A DNA stretch of 64,000 nt from Dysgonomonas sp. BGC7 (GCF_001261735.1 NZ_CVRP01000019.1:124001-188000); one strand, 5' to 3'; shown: positions 28,535-37,506, numbered from the stretch's first letter. Program-made: numbers and translations. The notes: generated from the letters alone by a model not told the origin.

Positions 28535-28553
28535 TTTGGCGGTATGGACGGGA
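28535..28553. repeat. Left attachment site (attL core) of the integrative mobilizable element
   Basis: TTTGGCGGTATGGACGGGA, identical to 43237-43255. Its complement ends GTCCATACCGCCA, the layout of a tRNA 3' end (T-stem strand, acceptor strand, discriminator, CCA). No tRNA body is next to it, so this is the copy carried by the element. Confidence 0.85.
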
Positions 28554-28664
28554 CTCTTATTTATTTATGATAGTTTTCTGTAATTTACAATAGTTGCTAT
28601 ATATCAATATTTTATCTTTTTATAATTCCCTGTTTTGTTTGCATTATTCAATAGTTTTTGTAGA

Positions 28665-28686
28665 TTTGCACGACATATGCACGACA
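28665..28686 (+). repeat. Tandem GCACGACA integrase arm-type site, left end
   Basis: TTTGCACGACATATGCACGACA: two GCACGACA units 11 bp apart. It differs by one base from 43174-43195 near the other end of the element. It lies 10 bp before the integrase start, so integrase binding could also repress its own gene. Confidence 0.7.
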
Positions 28687-28695
28687 CTTTTAAAT

Positions 28696-29961
28696 ATGAA
28701 AAGTATGGCAAATTATGTTCCTTATATACTAGCGAAACGTATTTCTCAAGATGGGACTACTCCTTTGTATGTATGCTATAACTATTCTCGTTCTCGAAGG
28801 ACTCTTATCGCAACAGGTTACGACATAAAGCCTGACCATTGGGACAATAAGAAAAAATGGATAAAGCGAGCTTGTCCACAATATGAAGAGATTGATCTTG
28901 TACTTACCAAAATAACATCCAAACTTGGCGAAATACTGAGTTATGCAGTAGATAATGCAATTGACCCGACTGTGGATTATATTCTACTCGAATTGGAGAA
29001 GAATAGAGAGTATGAGCAACGTTCGAATAGAGTGGATATGTTCAAAACATTGGAACTGTATATTGAAGAGAAAGCTCCTCATGTATCTAAAGACCAAGTA
29101 AAAGACTATAAGACATTACGAAAGCACCTCACTAATTTCAAAGAATATTCTTCTCAGCCTGTTACGTTTAGAAATTTGAATCTAAAATTCTACAATGAAT
29201 TTATGGATTATCTTTTCTACAAAGCCGTTAAGCCAGATGGGACAGTTGGTTTAGTTACCAACTCAGCCGGAAAAGTTATACGATTGCTAAAAGGATTTGT
29301 CAACTATCAAATCACAAAGGGAGTGATTCCCAATATTGACTTAAAATCATTCAAGGTTGTAGAAGAAGAAACTGATGCAATTTATCTCAACGAGAAAGAA
29401 TTAGAGGCTATTTATAGGCTTGATTTATCTGAGGATAAGGAGTTGGAAGAAATCAGAGATATTTTCATTGTGGGCTGTTATACAGGACTTCGTTACAGTG
29501 ATTTATCTACTCTAAATTCGGAACATATTGACCATATTAATGGAAATATCAACATAAAACAACGGAAAGTACACAAAGCAGTCGTTATCCCCATGATTGA
29601 CTATGTACCTGATATTCTGAGAAAATATCATTATAATCTACCGAAAGTACATAGTTATAAGTTCAACGAACGAGTCAAAGAATTAGGACAGGAAATAAAG
29701 CTTACCCACAAAGTGGAAGTTGTGAGAAAAAAAGGGAACAATAGGATTGCAGAAGTAAATAAGAAATGGGAAATGATTTCGTCACATACCTGTAGACGCT
29801 CTTTTTGTACAAATATGTATCTATCAGGGTTCCCTGCCGAGGAACTAATGAAGATATCTGGGCACAAAAGTCCTGCTGCATTTATGCGGTACATTAAAGT
29901 CGATAATTTTCAAGCTGCTGATAGATTGAAAGCATTGAGAAATAACTTAAAAAAACGATAA
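28696..29961 (+). CDS. Tyrosine recombinase (integrase of the element)
   Basis: 421 residues from the ATG at 28696. An open frame extends upstream through the arm-type repeats, but that part is not protein-like. The sequence has an arm-binding N-terminus (YVPYILAKRISQDGTTPLYV), a SAM-like domain, and a complete catalytic set: Arg in CYTGLRYSDL, HTCRRSF, SGHKSPAAF and the Tyr in MRYIKV. Unlike the other recombinases in the window it has the standard box I arginine, so it belongs to a different subgroup. It sits next to attL, as expected for an integrase that uses these ends. Confidence 0.93.
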   Translation: MKSMANYVPYILAKRISQDGTTPLYVCYNYSRSRRTLIATGYDIKPDHWDNKKKWIKRACPQYEEIDLVLTKITSKLGEILSYAVDNAIDPTVDYILLELEKNREYEQRSNRVDMFKTLELYIEEKAPHVSKDQVKDYKTLRKHLTNFKEYSSQPVTFRNLNLKFYNEFMDYLFYKAVKPDGTVGLVTNSAGKVIRLLKGFVNYQITKGVIPNIDLKSFKVVEEETDAIYLNEKELEAIYRLDLSEDKELEEIRDIFIVGCYTGLRYSDLSTLNSEHIDHINGNINIKQRKVHKAVVIPMIDYVPDILRKYHYNLPKVHSYKFNERVKELGQEIKLTHKVEVVRKKGNNRIAEVNKKWEMISSHTCRRSFCTNMYLSGFPAEELMKISGHKSPAAFMRYIKVDNFQAADRLKALRNNLKKR

Positions 29962-29965
29962 GAAG

Positions 29966-29987
29966 GTGAATAGATTCACTATTTTTG
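29966..29987 (+). promoter_or_regulatory. Operator-like inverted repeat and -7 box before the YhcG-type gene
   Basis: GTGAATAGATTCAC (29966-29979) is a 6-bp perfect inverted repeat, directly followed by TATTTTTG (29980-29987), an exact TAnnTTTG box. Transcription would start at about 29994, which supports the ATG at 30006 for the next gene. Confidence 0.5.
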
Positions 29988-30005
29988 CATAAATACATTT
30001 TCGTC

Positions 30006-31136
30006 ATGGCAATAGAACAACAGAACTTCAACCAACTAATTGATAATGTTTATCAAACCCATTGTCAACTCCAACTGAATGCAAAAAAAGTAGTAAATAT
30101 CAATTTAACTATCCGAAATTGGCTCGTTGGTTGTTACATTGTTGAGTTTGAACAAAACGGAGAAGATCGGGCAAAGTATGGTACGAATTTGATTGGAGAA
30201 CTGGCTTCAAAATTGAGAGCAAAAGGCTTGAAGGGTTTTTCTGTTAGCGCATTAAAGAATCATAGAACCTTCTATTTATTGTATCCTCAAATAGGCCAAT
30301 CAGTGATTAGCTTTTTGAAAGATGGGAAAAGCCAGTCAACGACTGGCGAATTACAAAAACGTTTACCTCTCTCAATTCGGAGGTCAGCAACCCCCGAATT
30401 GCAAGAAGAGTATCCTATTTTATCTGAAACCCTTTTGTCTCAATTAAGTTTCACCCATTTTATAGAATTGATAAAATTTGATGACCCACTCGAACGCCTA
30501 TTCTACGAAGTAGAAACAATAAAGAATAACTGGAGTGTTCGAGAACTTGAACGTGCTATCAATACGGCTTTATATGTCCGAACTGGTTTGTCTAAGAATA
30601 AAGAAGCTATCATCAGAAAATTCAAGAATCAGAAACCAGCTCAAAGCATAGATGTTATCCGTGACCCTTACTTTTTGGAGTTTCTCGGGTTGGAAGAACG
30701 GTCAGAATATAGTGAATCGGAATTAGAACAAGCTATTTTAGATCATTTGCAGAAATTTTTGATAGAACTTGGCACTGGCTTTTGCTTTGAAGCTCGCCAA
30801 AAACGGATTACATTTGACAATACACATTATCGCATTGACCTGGTTTTCTACCATCGTATTTTGAAGAGCCATATTCTGATTGATTTGAAAATCGGAAAAT
30901 TCGATCATGCCGATGCTGGACAGATGAATGTCTATCTTAATTATTACAAAGACATTGAAATGTCGGATGGAGATAATCCGCCTATCGGAATTATTCTTTG
31001 TGGCAGCAAAGGTGAAGCTTTGGCAAAATATGCTACGTCTGGCATAGATAACCAACTATTTGTTTCTAAATATTTAGTTCAGTTACCAGACAAGAAAGTC
31101 TTGGAAAATTTTATCAAAGAAGAGTTGAATAAATAA
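30006..31136 (+). CDS. YhcG/DUF1016-family PD-(D/E)XK nuclease
   Basis: 376 residues from the ATG at 30006; an upstream in-frame ATG at 29985 would precede the predicted transcript start. The N-terminal DUF1016 domain is clear (NINLTIRNWLVGCYIVEFEQ, GLKGFSVSALKNHRTFYLLY), as is the C-terminal nuclease fold: RIDLVFYHR, then ILIDLKIGKF (the D and DLK of the PD-(D/E)XK site) and AGQMNVYLNYY (conserved Gln). A region in between (SFTHFIELIKFDDPLERLFY) is typical of the family. Such proteins occur in mobile elements and near restriction systems; role uncertain, with defence or element stability possible. It follows the integrase by 44 bp with its own promoter. Confidence 0.9.
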   Translation: MAIEQQNFNQLIDNVYQTHCQLQLNAKKVVNINLTIRNWLVGCYIVEFEQNGEDRAKYGTNLIGELASKLRAKGLKGFSVSALKNHRTFYLLYPQIGQSVISFLKDGKSQSTTGELQKRLPLSIRRSATPELQEEYPILSETLLSQLSFTHFIELIKFDDPLERLFYEVETIKNNWSVRELERAINTALYVRTGLSKNKEAIIRKFKNQKPAQSIDVIRDPYFLEFLGLEERSEYSESELEQAILDHLQKFLIELGTGFCFEARQKRITFDNTHYRIDLVFYHRILKSHILIDLKIGKFDHADAGQMNVYLNYYKDIEMSDGDNPPIGIILCGSKGEALAKYATSGIDNQLFVSKYLVQLPDKKVLENFIKEELNK

Positions 31137-31205
31137 GTTGGTATTCCATGTCCCCAATAATTACGTTAGGAAGAAAATACAGAAGAAATAATATAAACCG
31201 TTAAT

Positions 31206-31970
31206 ATGGAGAAGACATATCCAGTTTTGTATAAATACCTTGATGTAAATGGAGCAAAAGCAATGTTGTATAACAGCAATATTCAATTCACCAATGCGAC
31301 AAAACTCAATGACCCTTTCGATTGCCATCCGGGGTTGATAGATTTTTCCCAAATAACACCTCACCAGTGCAAGGGATGGCCTAAAGATATTGCGATTGAT
31401 TTGGAATCCCATCGTTTTGAACGAGACAGAGACAGAGCGTGGTTATGTTGTCTCTCAAAAAATTTCCAGTCAATTCTGATGTGGAGCTACTATAACAATC
31501 ACAGGGGCGTTTGCATTGGATTGGACATAGAAAAAGTAAAAAAGGATATCCACTATATGCTCGGGGCATCGGTCGACAACAATTGCCATGAAGTAGTATA
31601 TCGAGACATTATAGAAAAACCCAATTACTTTGCCGATAAGGAGAATTTTTTCTACTATCAAATGTTAACTAAAGCAAAGGAATGGGCACACGAAGAAGAG
31701 GCTCGAATGCTTATTTTTGAGCCAGTGCCTTGGATTATGGCTTTGACTCGTAACCCGAAAAAAGATGAGATAACAGACTGGAAAGAAGTTCGTGCATATC
31801 CTCAAATCGATGGAGAATGTTTTTCTGCAATTTATTTGGGAGTGAATATCAGCAAAGAAGATGAAAAGGAAATTATAAAAATGAGTAGGAAATTGAATCC
31901 CAATATCCATATTTATCAGATGAAAGTCAATCCTGGCGCTTTCAAATTAGATTTTAGTGAAGTGGTTTAG
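31206..31970 (+). CDS. DUF2971-family protein
   Basis: 254 residues, soluble. The start (YPVLYKYLDVNGAKAMLYNS, NIQFTNATKLNDPFDCHPGL) and middle (WLCCLSKNFQSILMWSYYNN HRGVCIGLD, shown in parts) match the DUF2971 pattern, in which a C-x-S segment and the W-x-Y-x(2)-N-H-x-G box recur. The last part includes KEWAHEEEARMLIF. Function is unknown; the family is common in mobile elements and defence islands. It lies 69 bp after the nuclease gene in the same direction. Confidence 0.82.
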   Translation: MEKTYPVLYKYLDVNGAKAMLYNSNIQFTNATKLNDPFDCHPGLIDFSQITPHQCKGWPKDIAIDLESHRFERDRDRAWLCCLSKNFQSILMWSYYNNHRGVCIGLDIEKVKKDIHYMLGASVDNNCHEVVYRDIIEKPNYFADKENFFYYQMLTKAKEWAHEEEARMLIFEPVPWIMALTRNPKKDEITDWKEVRAYPQIDGECFSAIYLGVNISKEDEKEIIKMSRKLNPNIHIYQMKVNPGAFKLDFSEVV

Positions 31971-32029
31971 ATAACCAACTCTTTTCTAAGATGATTCTCT
32001 TCCATTATAGTATCAATACGACCCATTGT

Positions 32030-32791
32030 TTAGTTCTTTAATGAATATTTATTTATTATAATACTGTATTTGTTAGAAATGGAAAACGGATTAGTATTCT
32101 TTTCTGAATCGAATTTTTGGATTAAATTCTTCACAGACAAACCATCTATATTAACTAATTCTTCAACCAATAGGCATTCTCTTATGAAATCACGAATTAA
32201 ATTATAATTATATCTTAACTCATATACATCATAAAAACTTGAATCATCCTTTTTATACAATATGAATTGTTTATAAATAATTGCCCCGCTTGTAGTTCTA
32301 AATCCACAAGAATGGAAAATTCGAAACCCATGAAAATCTGACTCTCTGATTCTTTTTAACAATTCTTGTACTTTTGGCACAAAATCTTCATAAAAGACAT
32401 AATCACACACATCTTGTTCATCTTTAGACATATATGAATTAACTACATTTAAGCTAACATTCCGCTTGGCCGTCTCTACATTTGGAAAAAAAGACGAACT
32501 CCCATATAAAGAATTGCTTATAGATGGTAATTGCCATAACATTCGATTTGCCTTTGCTGTTCTTCTTTGGTCAGCCATTCTATATAATTGCTCTTGTTCT
32601 CTATATATGTCAGCTAGCCAATATAAACTGTCTACATGTTCTATAATTGTTGAGCATTCAAAATAATCATAACAATCATATTGAGTCAAGACATAGTGCT
32701 CCATATATTGTTTAACTTTTTCTTCTTCTGTTTGGTTCTCATCACAAGACAGAAGAAAAAAAGAAATAAAAATAATATTTATATATTTCAT
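32030..32791 (-). CDS. Lipoprotein, last gene of the element's envelope cargo operon
   Basis: 253 residues from the ATG at 32791, chosen because it begins the lipoprotein signal (MKYINIIFISFFLLSC, then DENQTEEEKVKQ); a longer in-frame start overlaps the upstream gene. The mature part is mostly helical with several Cys (YDCYDYFECSTI, FHSCGFRTTSGAIIY). I do not recognise the family. It starts one base after the membrane-protein gene, so the two are coupled. Confidence 0.8.
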   Translation of the reverse strand: MKYINIIFISFFLLSCDENQTEEEKVKQYMEHYVLTQYDCYDYFECSTIIEHVDSLYWLADIYREQEQLYRMADQRRTAKANRMLWQLPSISNSLYGSSSFFPNVETAKRNVSLNVVNSYMSKDEQDVCDYVFYEDFVPKVQELLKRIRESDFHGFRIFHSCGFRTTSGAIIYKQFILYKKDDSSFYDVYELRYNYNLIRDFIRECLLVEELVNIDGLSVKNLIQKFDSEKNTNPFSISNKYSIIINKYSLKN

Positions 32792-32792
32792 A

Positions 32793-34136
32793 CTATAATT
32801 CTCGTTTAATGCGTTCAACTAAGCCTTCAAGTAAATCAACATTATCTTTGTTTTCTATTGCAGCAGAATATATTTCATTTGCTATTGAAAGTTTATCTGG
32901 GTTATAGGGATTTATGTATTGTTTTGGATTTGCTTTTTCAAGAATGAAGGTGTATAATTTATTTGTATCAAACATAATATTCAATTTTGTATGCGCTTCG
33001 TTCCGAATAGATAATAATAGGTTGTTATCATCAGGATGACTTGTTAATATTCTTTGATACAATATGTTTGATTTCTGCACCATGTCTTGATTGTAAGGGT
33101 TCATAAAATTTTCAGGATTGCATTTTTCAAGTAACTCCTCATATAATGAAGAATAAGATTTTATTTGTAGAAGAGTTTTTATTTTACTTTTCTTTTTTAT
33201 TAAATATGCAAGCCAAAAGAATAGAGGGAGTAAAAGAAGAACATATATAATTGAAGAAATCGTTATCCACTTATTGTAGATCGCATTTTTATCTATATCA
33301 TAATTATATTTATTAAAACCTACGGCAAAAGTAGCTAATGGATAAACGTCATAATACAATCGATAATAATTATTATAAATCCAACTTATTCGGTGTCCAT
33401 AAACATTCTGTTCTGAACTGTCTTCTGCTTGAAAAGATTCAAAATTGAACGATGTTCCAGTATATTTATCATCTGATTGCTGATTTTGTAGATAATAATA
33501 TCTATTGCATAATGATAATACATCTTTAATAATAGGGCCACAGTTTGGGTCAAAGCATGACTTAAAATCTTTGTCTTCTTTTGTTATATATTCTAAAGCA
33601 CTTTCTGAACATTCATCCAAAGAAGGTCTAAACTCTCGCAAATAGAAATCGCCTTTTAAATAAGCTATTGCAACAGGTTTAAATACGACATAATAGATTT
33701 TATCTTTTTCGGTTCTATTAACCATTACTATTTGCCACGGTTGTTTATTGATAGCATATATTTCATCAATACCTTTAAAATTTCCGGGTTTCAAACATTT
33801 AAACATCGTAGATACCAGATGTTGGTATCTTCCATAAGGAAAGCATTCTTCAACTGTACTCCAATAATAAAGATTATCGGAATCCCTCTTGTCAATTAGA
33901 TTTACAGCATCAATATCCATAGGAGTATAAGATGCATTTCCATATTCTTCAGCTATCATAAGACGATTATTCTTTTTAAAAGAATTGTCTAATTTTTCAT
34001 AAAAATCAGCCTCTAACATGGTACTTTTTTCTCGAACTGTTTCTATTGAATAGTTTTCTATATAAGAAAAACCATATAAGAATAAACCTGTAAGGACTAT
34101 TACGAGGAATACTATTATTATGATTAAATTTTTCAT
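32793..34136 (-). CDS. Membrane protein with two transmembrane segments, cargo operon
   Basis: 447 residues. The N-terminal membrane segment (MKNLIIIIVFLVIVLTGLFL) and a second in the middle (SIIYVLLLLPLFFWLAYLI, followed by KKKSK) enclose a large extracytoplasmic domain of about 260 residues rich in Tyr and Cys (FKSCFDPNCGPIIKDVLSLC, YRLYYDVYPLATFAVG). The C-terminal 130 residues are cytoplasmic and contain two similar repeats, each with a NPY(N) core: CNPENFMNPYNQDMVQKSNI and ANPKQYINPYNPDKLSIANE. No known family is evident. It has the layout of a membrane sensor or anchor. Confidence 0.82.
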   Translation of the reverse strand: MKNLIIIIVFLVIVLTGLFLYGFSYIENYSIETVREKSTMLEADFYEKLDNSFKKNNRLMIAEEYGNASYTPMDIDAVNLIDKRDSDNLYYWSTVEECFPYGRYQHLVSTMFKCLKPGNFKGIDEIYAINKQPWQIVMVNRTEKDKIYYVVFKPVAIAYLKGDFYLREFRPSLDECSESALEYITKEDKDFKSCFDPNCGPIIKDVLSLCNRYYYLQNQQSDDKYTGTSFNFESFQAEDSSEQNVYGHRISWIYNNYYRLYYDVYPLATFAVGFNKYNYDIDKNAIYNKWITISSIIYVLLLLPLFFWLAYLIKKKSKIKTLLQIKSYSSLYEELLEKCNPENFMNPYNQDMVQKSNILYQRILTSHPDDNNLLLSIRNEAHTKLNIMFDTNKLYTFILEKANPKQYINPYNPDKLSIANEIYSAAIENKDNVDLLEGLVERIKREL

Positions 34137-34159
34137 TTGCTATATTTCATTAATTTAGA

Positions 34160-34825
34160 CTATCGTATATTGCTAATCCTGAAACTATTTAAAATAGTAG
34201 CAAAATCACTCTTCCAAACATTGGCTTCTGATAAACGGTAGGAAAGAGTAAATGTGTGCATTCTATCATTATTATGGAAAATATACATATTTACTAATAC
34301 AAAAGGGTTATCATTCAGTTGCCGTTTATAACTAATACGAATACATGACATACCGTTTACCTTCTCTATTTTTATGGGATACCATTCTGTAAGTCTCAAA
34401 CCAGTACCTGAAAAACCTTGTCGTATTTGTTGTTTGAACATATTATTCATTTCCAAAATGTCAGCCTTTGTAAATTTGCAAATATTAAAACTCAATTTTT
34501 CATAATCTCCTACTGCTCCAATATCTGTTTTAATCATTACACGAGCATATTTTTCAAAGCCTTTTTCCTCCAGTTCATTTAATCCTTTCTGCTGTGCAGT
34601 TATTTGAGTAGCATCAAATCCGTATATTTTTTTAGCATTATCGTTAAATTCTTTATACTTGCCTTTTTGAACTTCCATCGTTGGTGGTAAGTCATAACTA
34701 CCCACATCTTTAATGTAAATTCTACTCCATCCTGTTTTTAATAGAGGCAAAGATTTGGATAATGTTTGTGAATAACTCCCTAAAATAAGCAAAAGAGAAG
34801 ACAATAATAAAAGCGCTTTTTTCAT
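34160..34825 (-). CDS. Secreted protein, cargo operon
   Basis: 221 residues with a cleavable signal (MKKALLLLSSLLLILGSYSQ). The mature part is predicted alpha/beta (DIGAVGDYEKLSFNICKFTK, MSCIRISYKRQLNDNPFVLV, YIFHNNDRMHTFTLSYRLSE). The final segment resembles the beta-sheet end of small secreted proteins that assess or bind a ligand, but no family is recognised. It lies between two other envelope genes of the operon (15 and 23 bp gaps). Confidence 0.8.
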   Translation of the reverse strand: MKKALLLLSSLLLILGSYSQTLSKSLPLLKTGWSRIYIKDVGSYDLPPTMEVQKGKYKEFNDNAKKIYGFDATQITAQQKGLNELEEKGFEKYARVMIKTDIGAVGDYEKLSFNICKFTKADILEMNNMFKQQIRQGFSGTGLRLTEWYPIKIEKVNGMSCIRISYKRQLNDNPFVLVNMYIFHNNDRMHTFTLSYRLSEANVWKSDFATILNSFRISNIR

Positions 34826-34840
34826 GACTATATTTTAAAA

Positions 34841-35527
34841 TTACTTTCTTTCAGAAGATGCTTTTATTACTTTGTGATATTTAACGTTCTCATCATCTTT
34901 AAACTGAATCATTCTATATAATCCTCCTCCAACATAATATTTTCCACCTGTGCCGTAATAATCATAGGTAAAATCAACTTCAATATTATGATATATATAG
35001 TTTCGATAATCATTTGGAGGTAATGTGTTTTTGATGAACATCATTTTACACCCTTTCAGCTGATACTCATAAAAATATGTATCTTTACAATTAATATCTA
35101 GTAAATTAATTTTCCATCCAAATTTTCTAAACATAGGATCAAGAATACCCATTTGATCTTGAGATAATCCTGCCGAGTTGTAACCTTTAAAAGACCTTAA
35201 CAACTCCTCAAAAATATCTGCATATATTTGTATTTCGTCAATCATTCTATAGTATTGTTGGACTTTTGGATTTGATAATATAGACGTGGACATTTGATAC
35301 TTAGATGATTGTTGATCTTTGCATAATTTTTTTATTGTTACTACTCTATCGTATATGTTAATTGTATTAGAATGTGTTTCAGGAAACTCCATAAATGAAG
35401 CCATACAATCAATTAAAATATCATTAACTTTATTAATTTCTTCTACGCTTTGCTCAAATACATCTTTCTGGGCAAAGCTAAACAAAGGCATAAGCAAAAA
35501 TAATAAACTAAATACGATTCTTCTCAT
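34841..35527 (-). CDS. Secreted protein, first gene of the cargo operon
   Basis: 228 residues with a signal peptide ending in LFSFAQ. The mature part starts helical (DVFEQSVEEINKVNDILIDC) and ends in a beta-rich segment with many Tyr and Gly (VDFTYDYYGTGGKYYVGGGL). I do not recognise the family. Being first in the operon, it follows a folded-looking non-coding region at 35545-35726, which could form its leader. Confidence 0.8.
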   Translation of the reverse strand: MRRIVFSLLFLLMPLFSFAQKDVFEQSVEEINKVNDILIDCMASFMEFPETHSNTINIYDRVVTIKKLCKDQQSSKYQMSTSILSNPKVQQYYRMIDEIQIYADIFEELLRSFKGYNSAGLSQDQMGILDPMFRKFGWKINLLDINCKDTYFYEYQLKGCKMMFIKNTLPPNDYRNYIYHNIEVDFTYDYYGTGGKYYVGGGLYRMIQFKDDENVKYHKVIKASSERK

Positions 35528-35544
35528 AAATTTTCTATATGCTA

Positions 35545-35726
35545 ATCTCTCTCAGTCCCATAGAAAGACTATATGCTACAAAAAAAGCGTAGGAACTGAG
35601 TACTGCTCTGCTAATGAGGCTCTGGTAAACCCAAGATACAAAACAGACAACAGCCCCACGCCATATTGCGTGAGAACCATCGACCTATTCTTGTATCTTT
35701 TAAAAATTTACCAGATTTTCATTAGC
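35545..35726. ncRNA. Nested multi-stem structure between mobA and the cargo operon
   Basis: Four perfectly complementary pairs nest around one hairpin: GCTAATGA (35610-35617) with 35719-35726; TCTGGTAAA (35621-35629) with 35707-35715; AAGATACAA (35633-35641) with 35691-35699; CACGC (35657-35661) with 35668-35672. A further imperfect pair (CTCAGTcCC near 35551 with GGaACTGAG near 35592) lies on the left flank. The strand is undetermined. It could be a structured RNA, a leader of the cargo operon or a single-strand DNA origin. I cannot match it to a known RNA family. Confidence 0.5.
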
Positions 35727-35829
35727 AAGAATTAAGCACAACGCTCTTCAAAAATGTTATTAAAACATACGTTTATGTTCTTTCTGCAAAAATAATAAAA
35801 ATATTTGGATATAATTATCATTCAGACTA

Positions 35830-37248
35830 TCATCTTTTTACACCTCTATTTTTCTCTTCTTTTGACTTAATATTTACTCCAATACTTTGCTGAAACTCCC
35901 TGTACTTTCTCCTACACCAATTTGTATCATCTACTCCGTCAATAGTCAGTTCATATTTGTCTGGCTTTTCGGGATGTTGCTTGATCTCCGCAACAGATCT
36001 TTCTGTTTTGAAATACCGTTTGTATTCGGGAGAATATACGTCCCCTTTGAATACAATAGGCTTTATTTCTAATATATTTTTGATAAGACTTTCTGTAAAC
36101 TTCATAGTCTGTAACAACCTTTCAATCCATAGCAACTCTTTGATCTTGGGAAACAAGTCATGGATTTTCTTTAGTTCCTGTTTTAGTTTATCATATGTCG
36201 TCTCATGTTCCTTTTGCTTGGTCTGCATATCCTGTTTCAGAGTCTTCACTTCTTGAACTAGATTTTTCTTTTCTTCTTTAAGATTCTCTATTTCCTGTTG
36301 TTGCCGTTTCACTTTGGAAGAACCTATCATAGCGCTAATCCCATCCATAATAGTAGAACCTACATCGGCCGCCGTATTTTTGAGTTTTTCGGTTTTCAAT
36401 TCGCCCTTAGTTTTACTAAGAACTTGTTCCGTTTGTTGCAATTCAGCTTCTTTTTGTTGTTTCTGCTTCTCGGCTTGTTCGTAATCTTGCTTTGCTTCTT
36501 GTTCCTTCCGGTTGAATTGCTCAATGCTCTTGCGTTTAGATTCTTCCTGCATCAGTAACAGACCTATATTAATTTGTAGATTATTGGATTCTTCCTTTTG
36601 ATTACGAAAGTGTTCCGATGTTGAAATATGTCGAGCTTCCGATCCTTTGATGCCACGATCCAATCCATAGTTAGCCATAGCCTCCGCATAGCTATCCTGA
36701 TATTTTGTTAGCTTATCTCTTGTCATTACATCGTCTGCACATAAGCGAGGCCTATTTGTGTTTTTCTTCTTGTACTGATTTTTAGGGGTTTCCGGTTCTT
36801 TGTTTGACTTCTTTTTTCTGCGTTCTCCTTGAACAATTGGAACTACCGAAGCATGTATATGTGGGGCATCTTCATCCAGATGTAATGTTGCTGCCACAAT
36901 GTTTTTCTCTCCATATTCTTTTTTGAGCCAATCCATACTATCCTTACACCAATAGTCGAGCTTTCCTTCTGCCTGTATTCTTAACATATCTTCGGTACTG
37001 CCGGAGAGTATAAGCCGAATAACCTGTACCTGATTCTTTCCGACCTTACGGCTTAATCCTGCATTTTCGATCCTATACTTTATCGCTTCCGTCCTGTTGG
37101 TTACCCCTTCGGGGAATGGAACTAACTCTTTATTCAGATGTGTCCGTTTCGGGTCTACATTCGGAGCTATTACTTTCCGTTCTATATGGTCTGTCATCGC
37201 CGCTTCGTTTCGCGGTGATTTATCTAAATGGAGAACAACATATCCCAT
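35830..37248 (-). CDS. MobV/Pre-type mobilization relaxase
   Basis: 472 residues. The N-terminal 210 residues are a Pre/Mob relaxase: a start MGYVVLHLDKSP, an ERKVIAPNVDPKRTHLN segment, and the metal site HLDEDAPHIH at residues 123-132 (HxDExxPHxH). The C-terminal half is a long charged coiled coil (about 220-360), as is usual. The protein nicks DNA at oriT and pilots the strand during conjugal transfer with a helper. A palindrome-rich oriT candidate lies directly upstream. I see no start better than the ATG at 37248. Confidence 0.92.
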   Translation of the reverse strand: MGYVVLHLDKSPRNEAAMTDHIERKVIAPNVDPKRTHLNKELVPFPEGVTNRTEAIKYRIENAGLSRKVGKNQVQVIRLILSGSTEDMLRIQAEGKLDYWCKDSMDWLKKEYGEKNIVAATLHLDEDAPHIHASVVPIVQGERRKKKSNKEPETPKNQYKKKNTNRPRLCADDVMTRDKLTKYQDSYAEAMANYGLDRGIKGSEARHISTSEHFRNQKEESNNLQINIGLLLMQEESKRKSIEQFNRKEQEAKQDYEQAEKQKQQKEAELQQTEQVLSKTKGELKTEKLKNTAADVGSTIMDGISAMIGSSKVKRQQQEIENLKEEKKNLVQEVKTLKQDMQTKQKEHETTYDKLKQELKKIHDLFPKIKELLWIERLLQTMKFTESLIKNILEIKPIVFKGDVYSPEYKRYFKTERSVAEIKQHPEKPDKYELTIDGVDDTNWCRRKYREFQQSIGVNIKSKEEKNRGVKR

Positions 37249-37506
37249 GATTATTTTTATATTAAAAGTTCGTAATTTTGATAATTGGAAACCATGCCTG
37301 CCGACTATACTTTGTCGGTGGACAATGATTTATCATTGTAAATAGTCGCTTATAGCGACTGTGGTCATCAGACCACTCAGGGGGATTCAAAAGGGGGAAC
37401 ACCCTTTGCCTATTGGGATTTTTTAGTGGTAGTGAAACGAGAGCGTAAAGAAAAATCCCTAATAGGCTATGGCTTTTTCAAAAGCCCCTGGGGTACGCAC
37501 CAAAGC
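37249..37506. other. Palindrome cluster, candidate origin of transfer (oriT)
   Basis: Six inverted repeats in about 170 bp: ACAATGAT-tt-ATCATTGT (37322-37339), AGTCGCT-tat-AGCGACT (37344-37360), GTGGTC-atca-GACCAC (37361-37376), AAAGGG/CCCTTT (about 37390-37407), a long imperfect arm pair GCCTATTGGGATTTTT / AAAAATCCCTAATAGGC (about 37408-37467), and GGCTTTT-tc-AAAAGCC (37471-37486). It lies between the relaxase and the primase-like gene, where oriT usually sits in such elements. Confidence 0.6.

Noticed and set aside
28535-28620. A tRNA gene at the attachment sites
   Set aside because: Only the last 19 bases of a tRNA are present; the sequence to the right of either copy lacks the T-arm partner strand and an anticodon arm.
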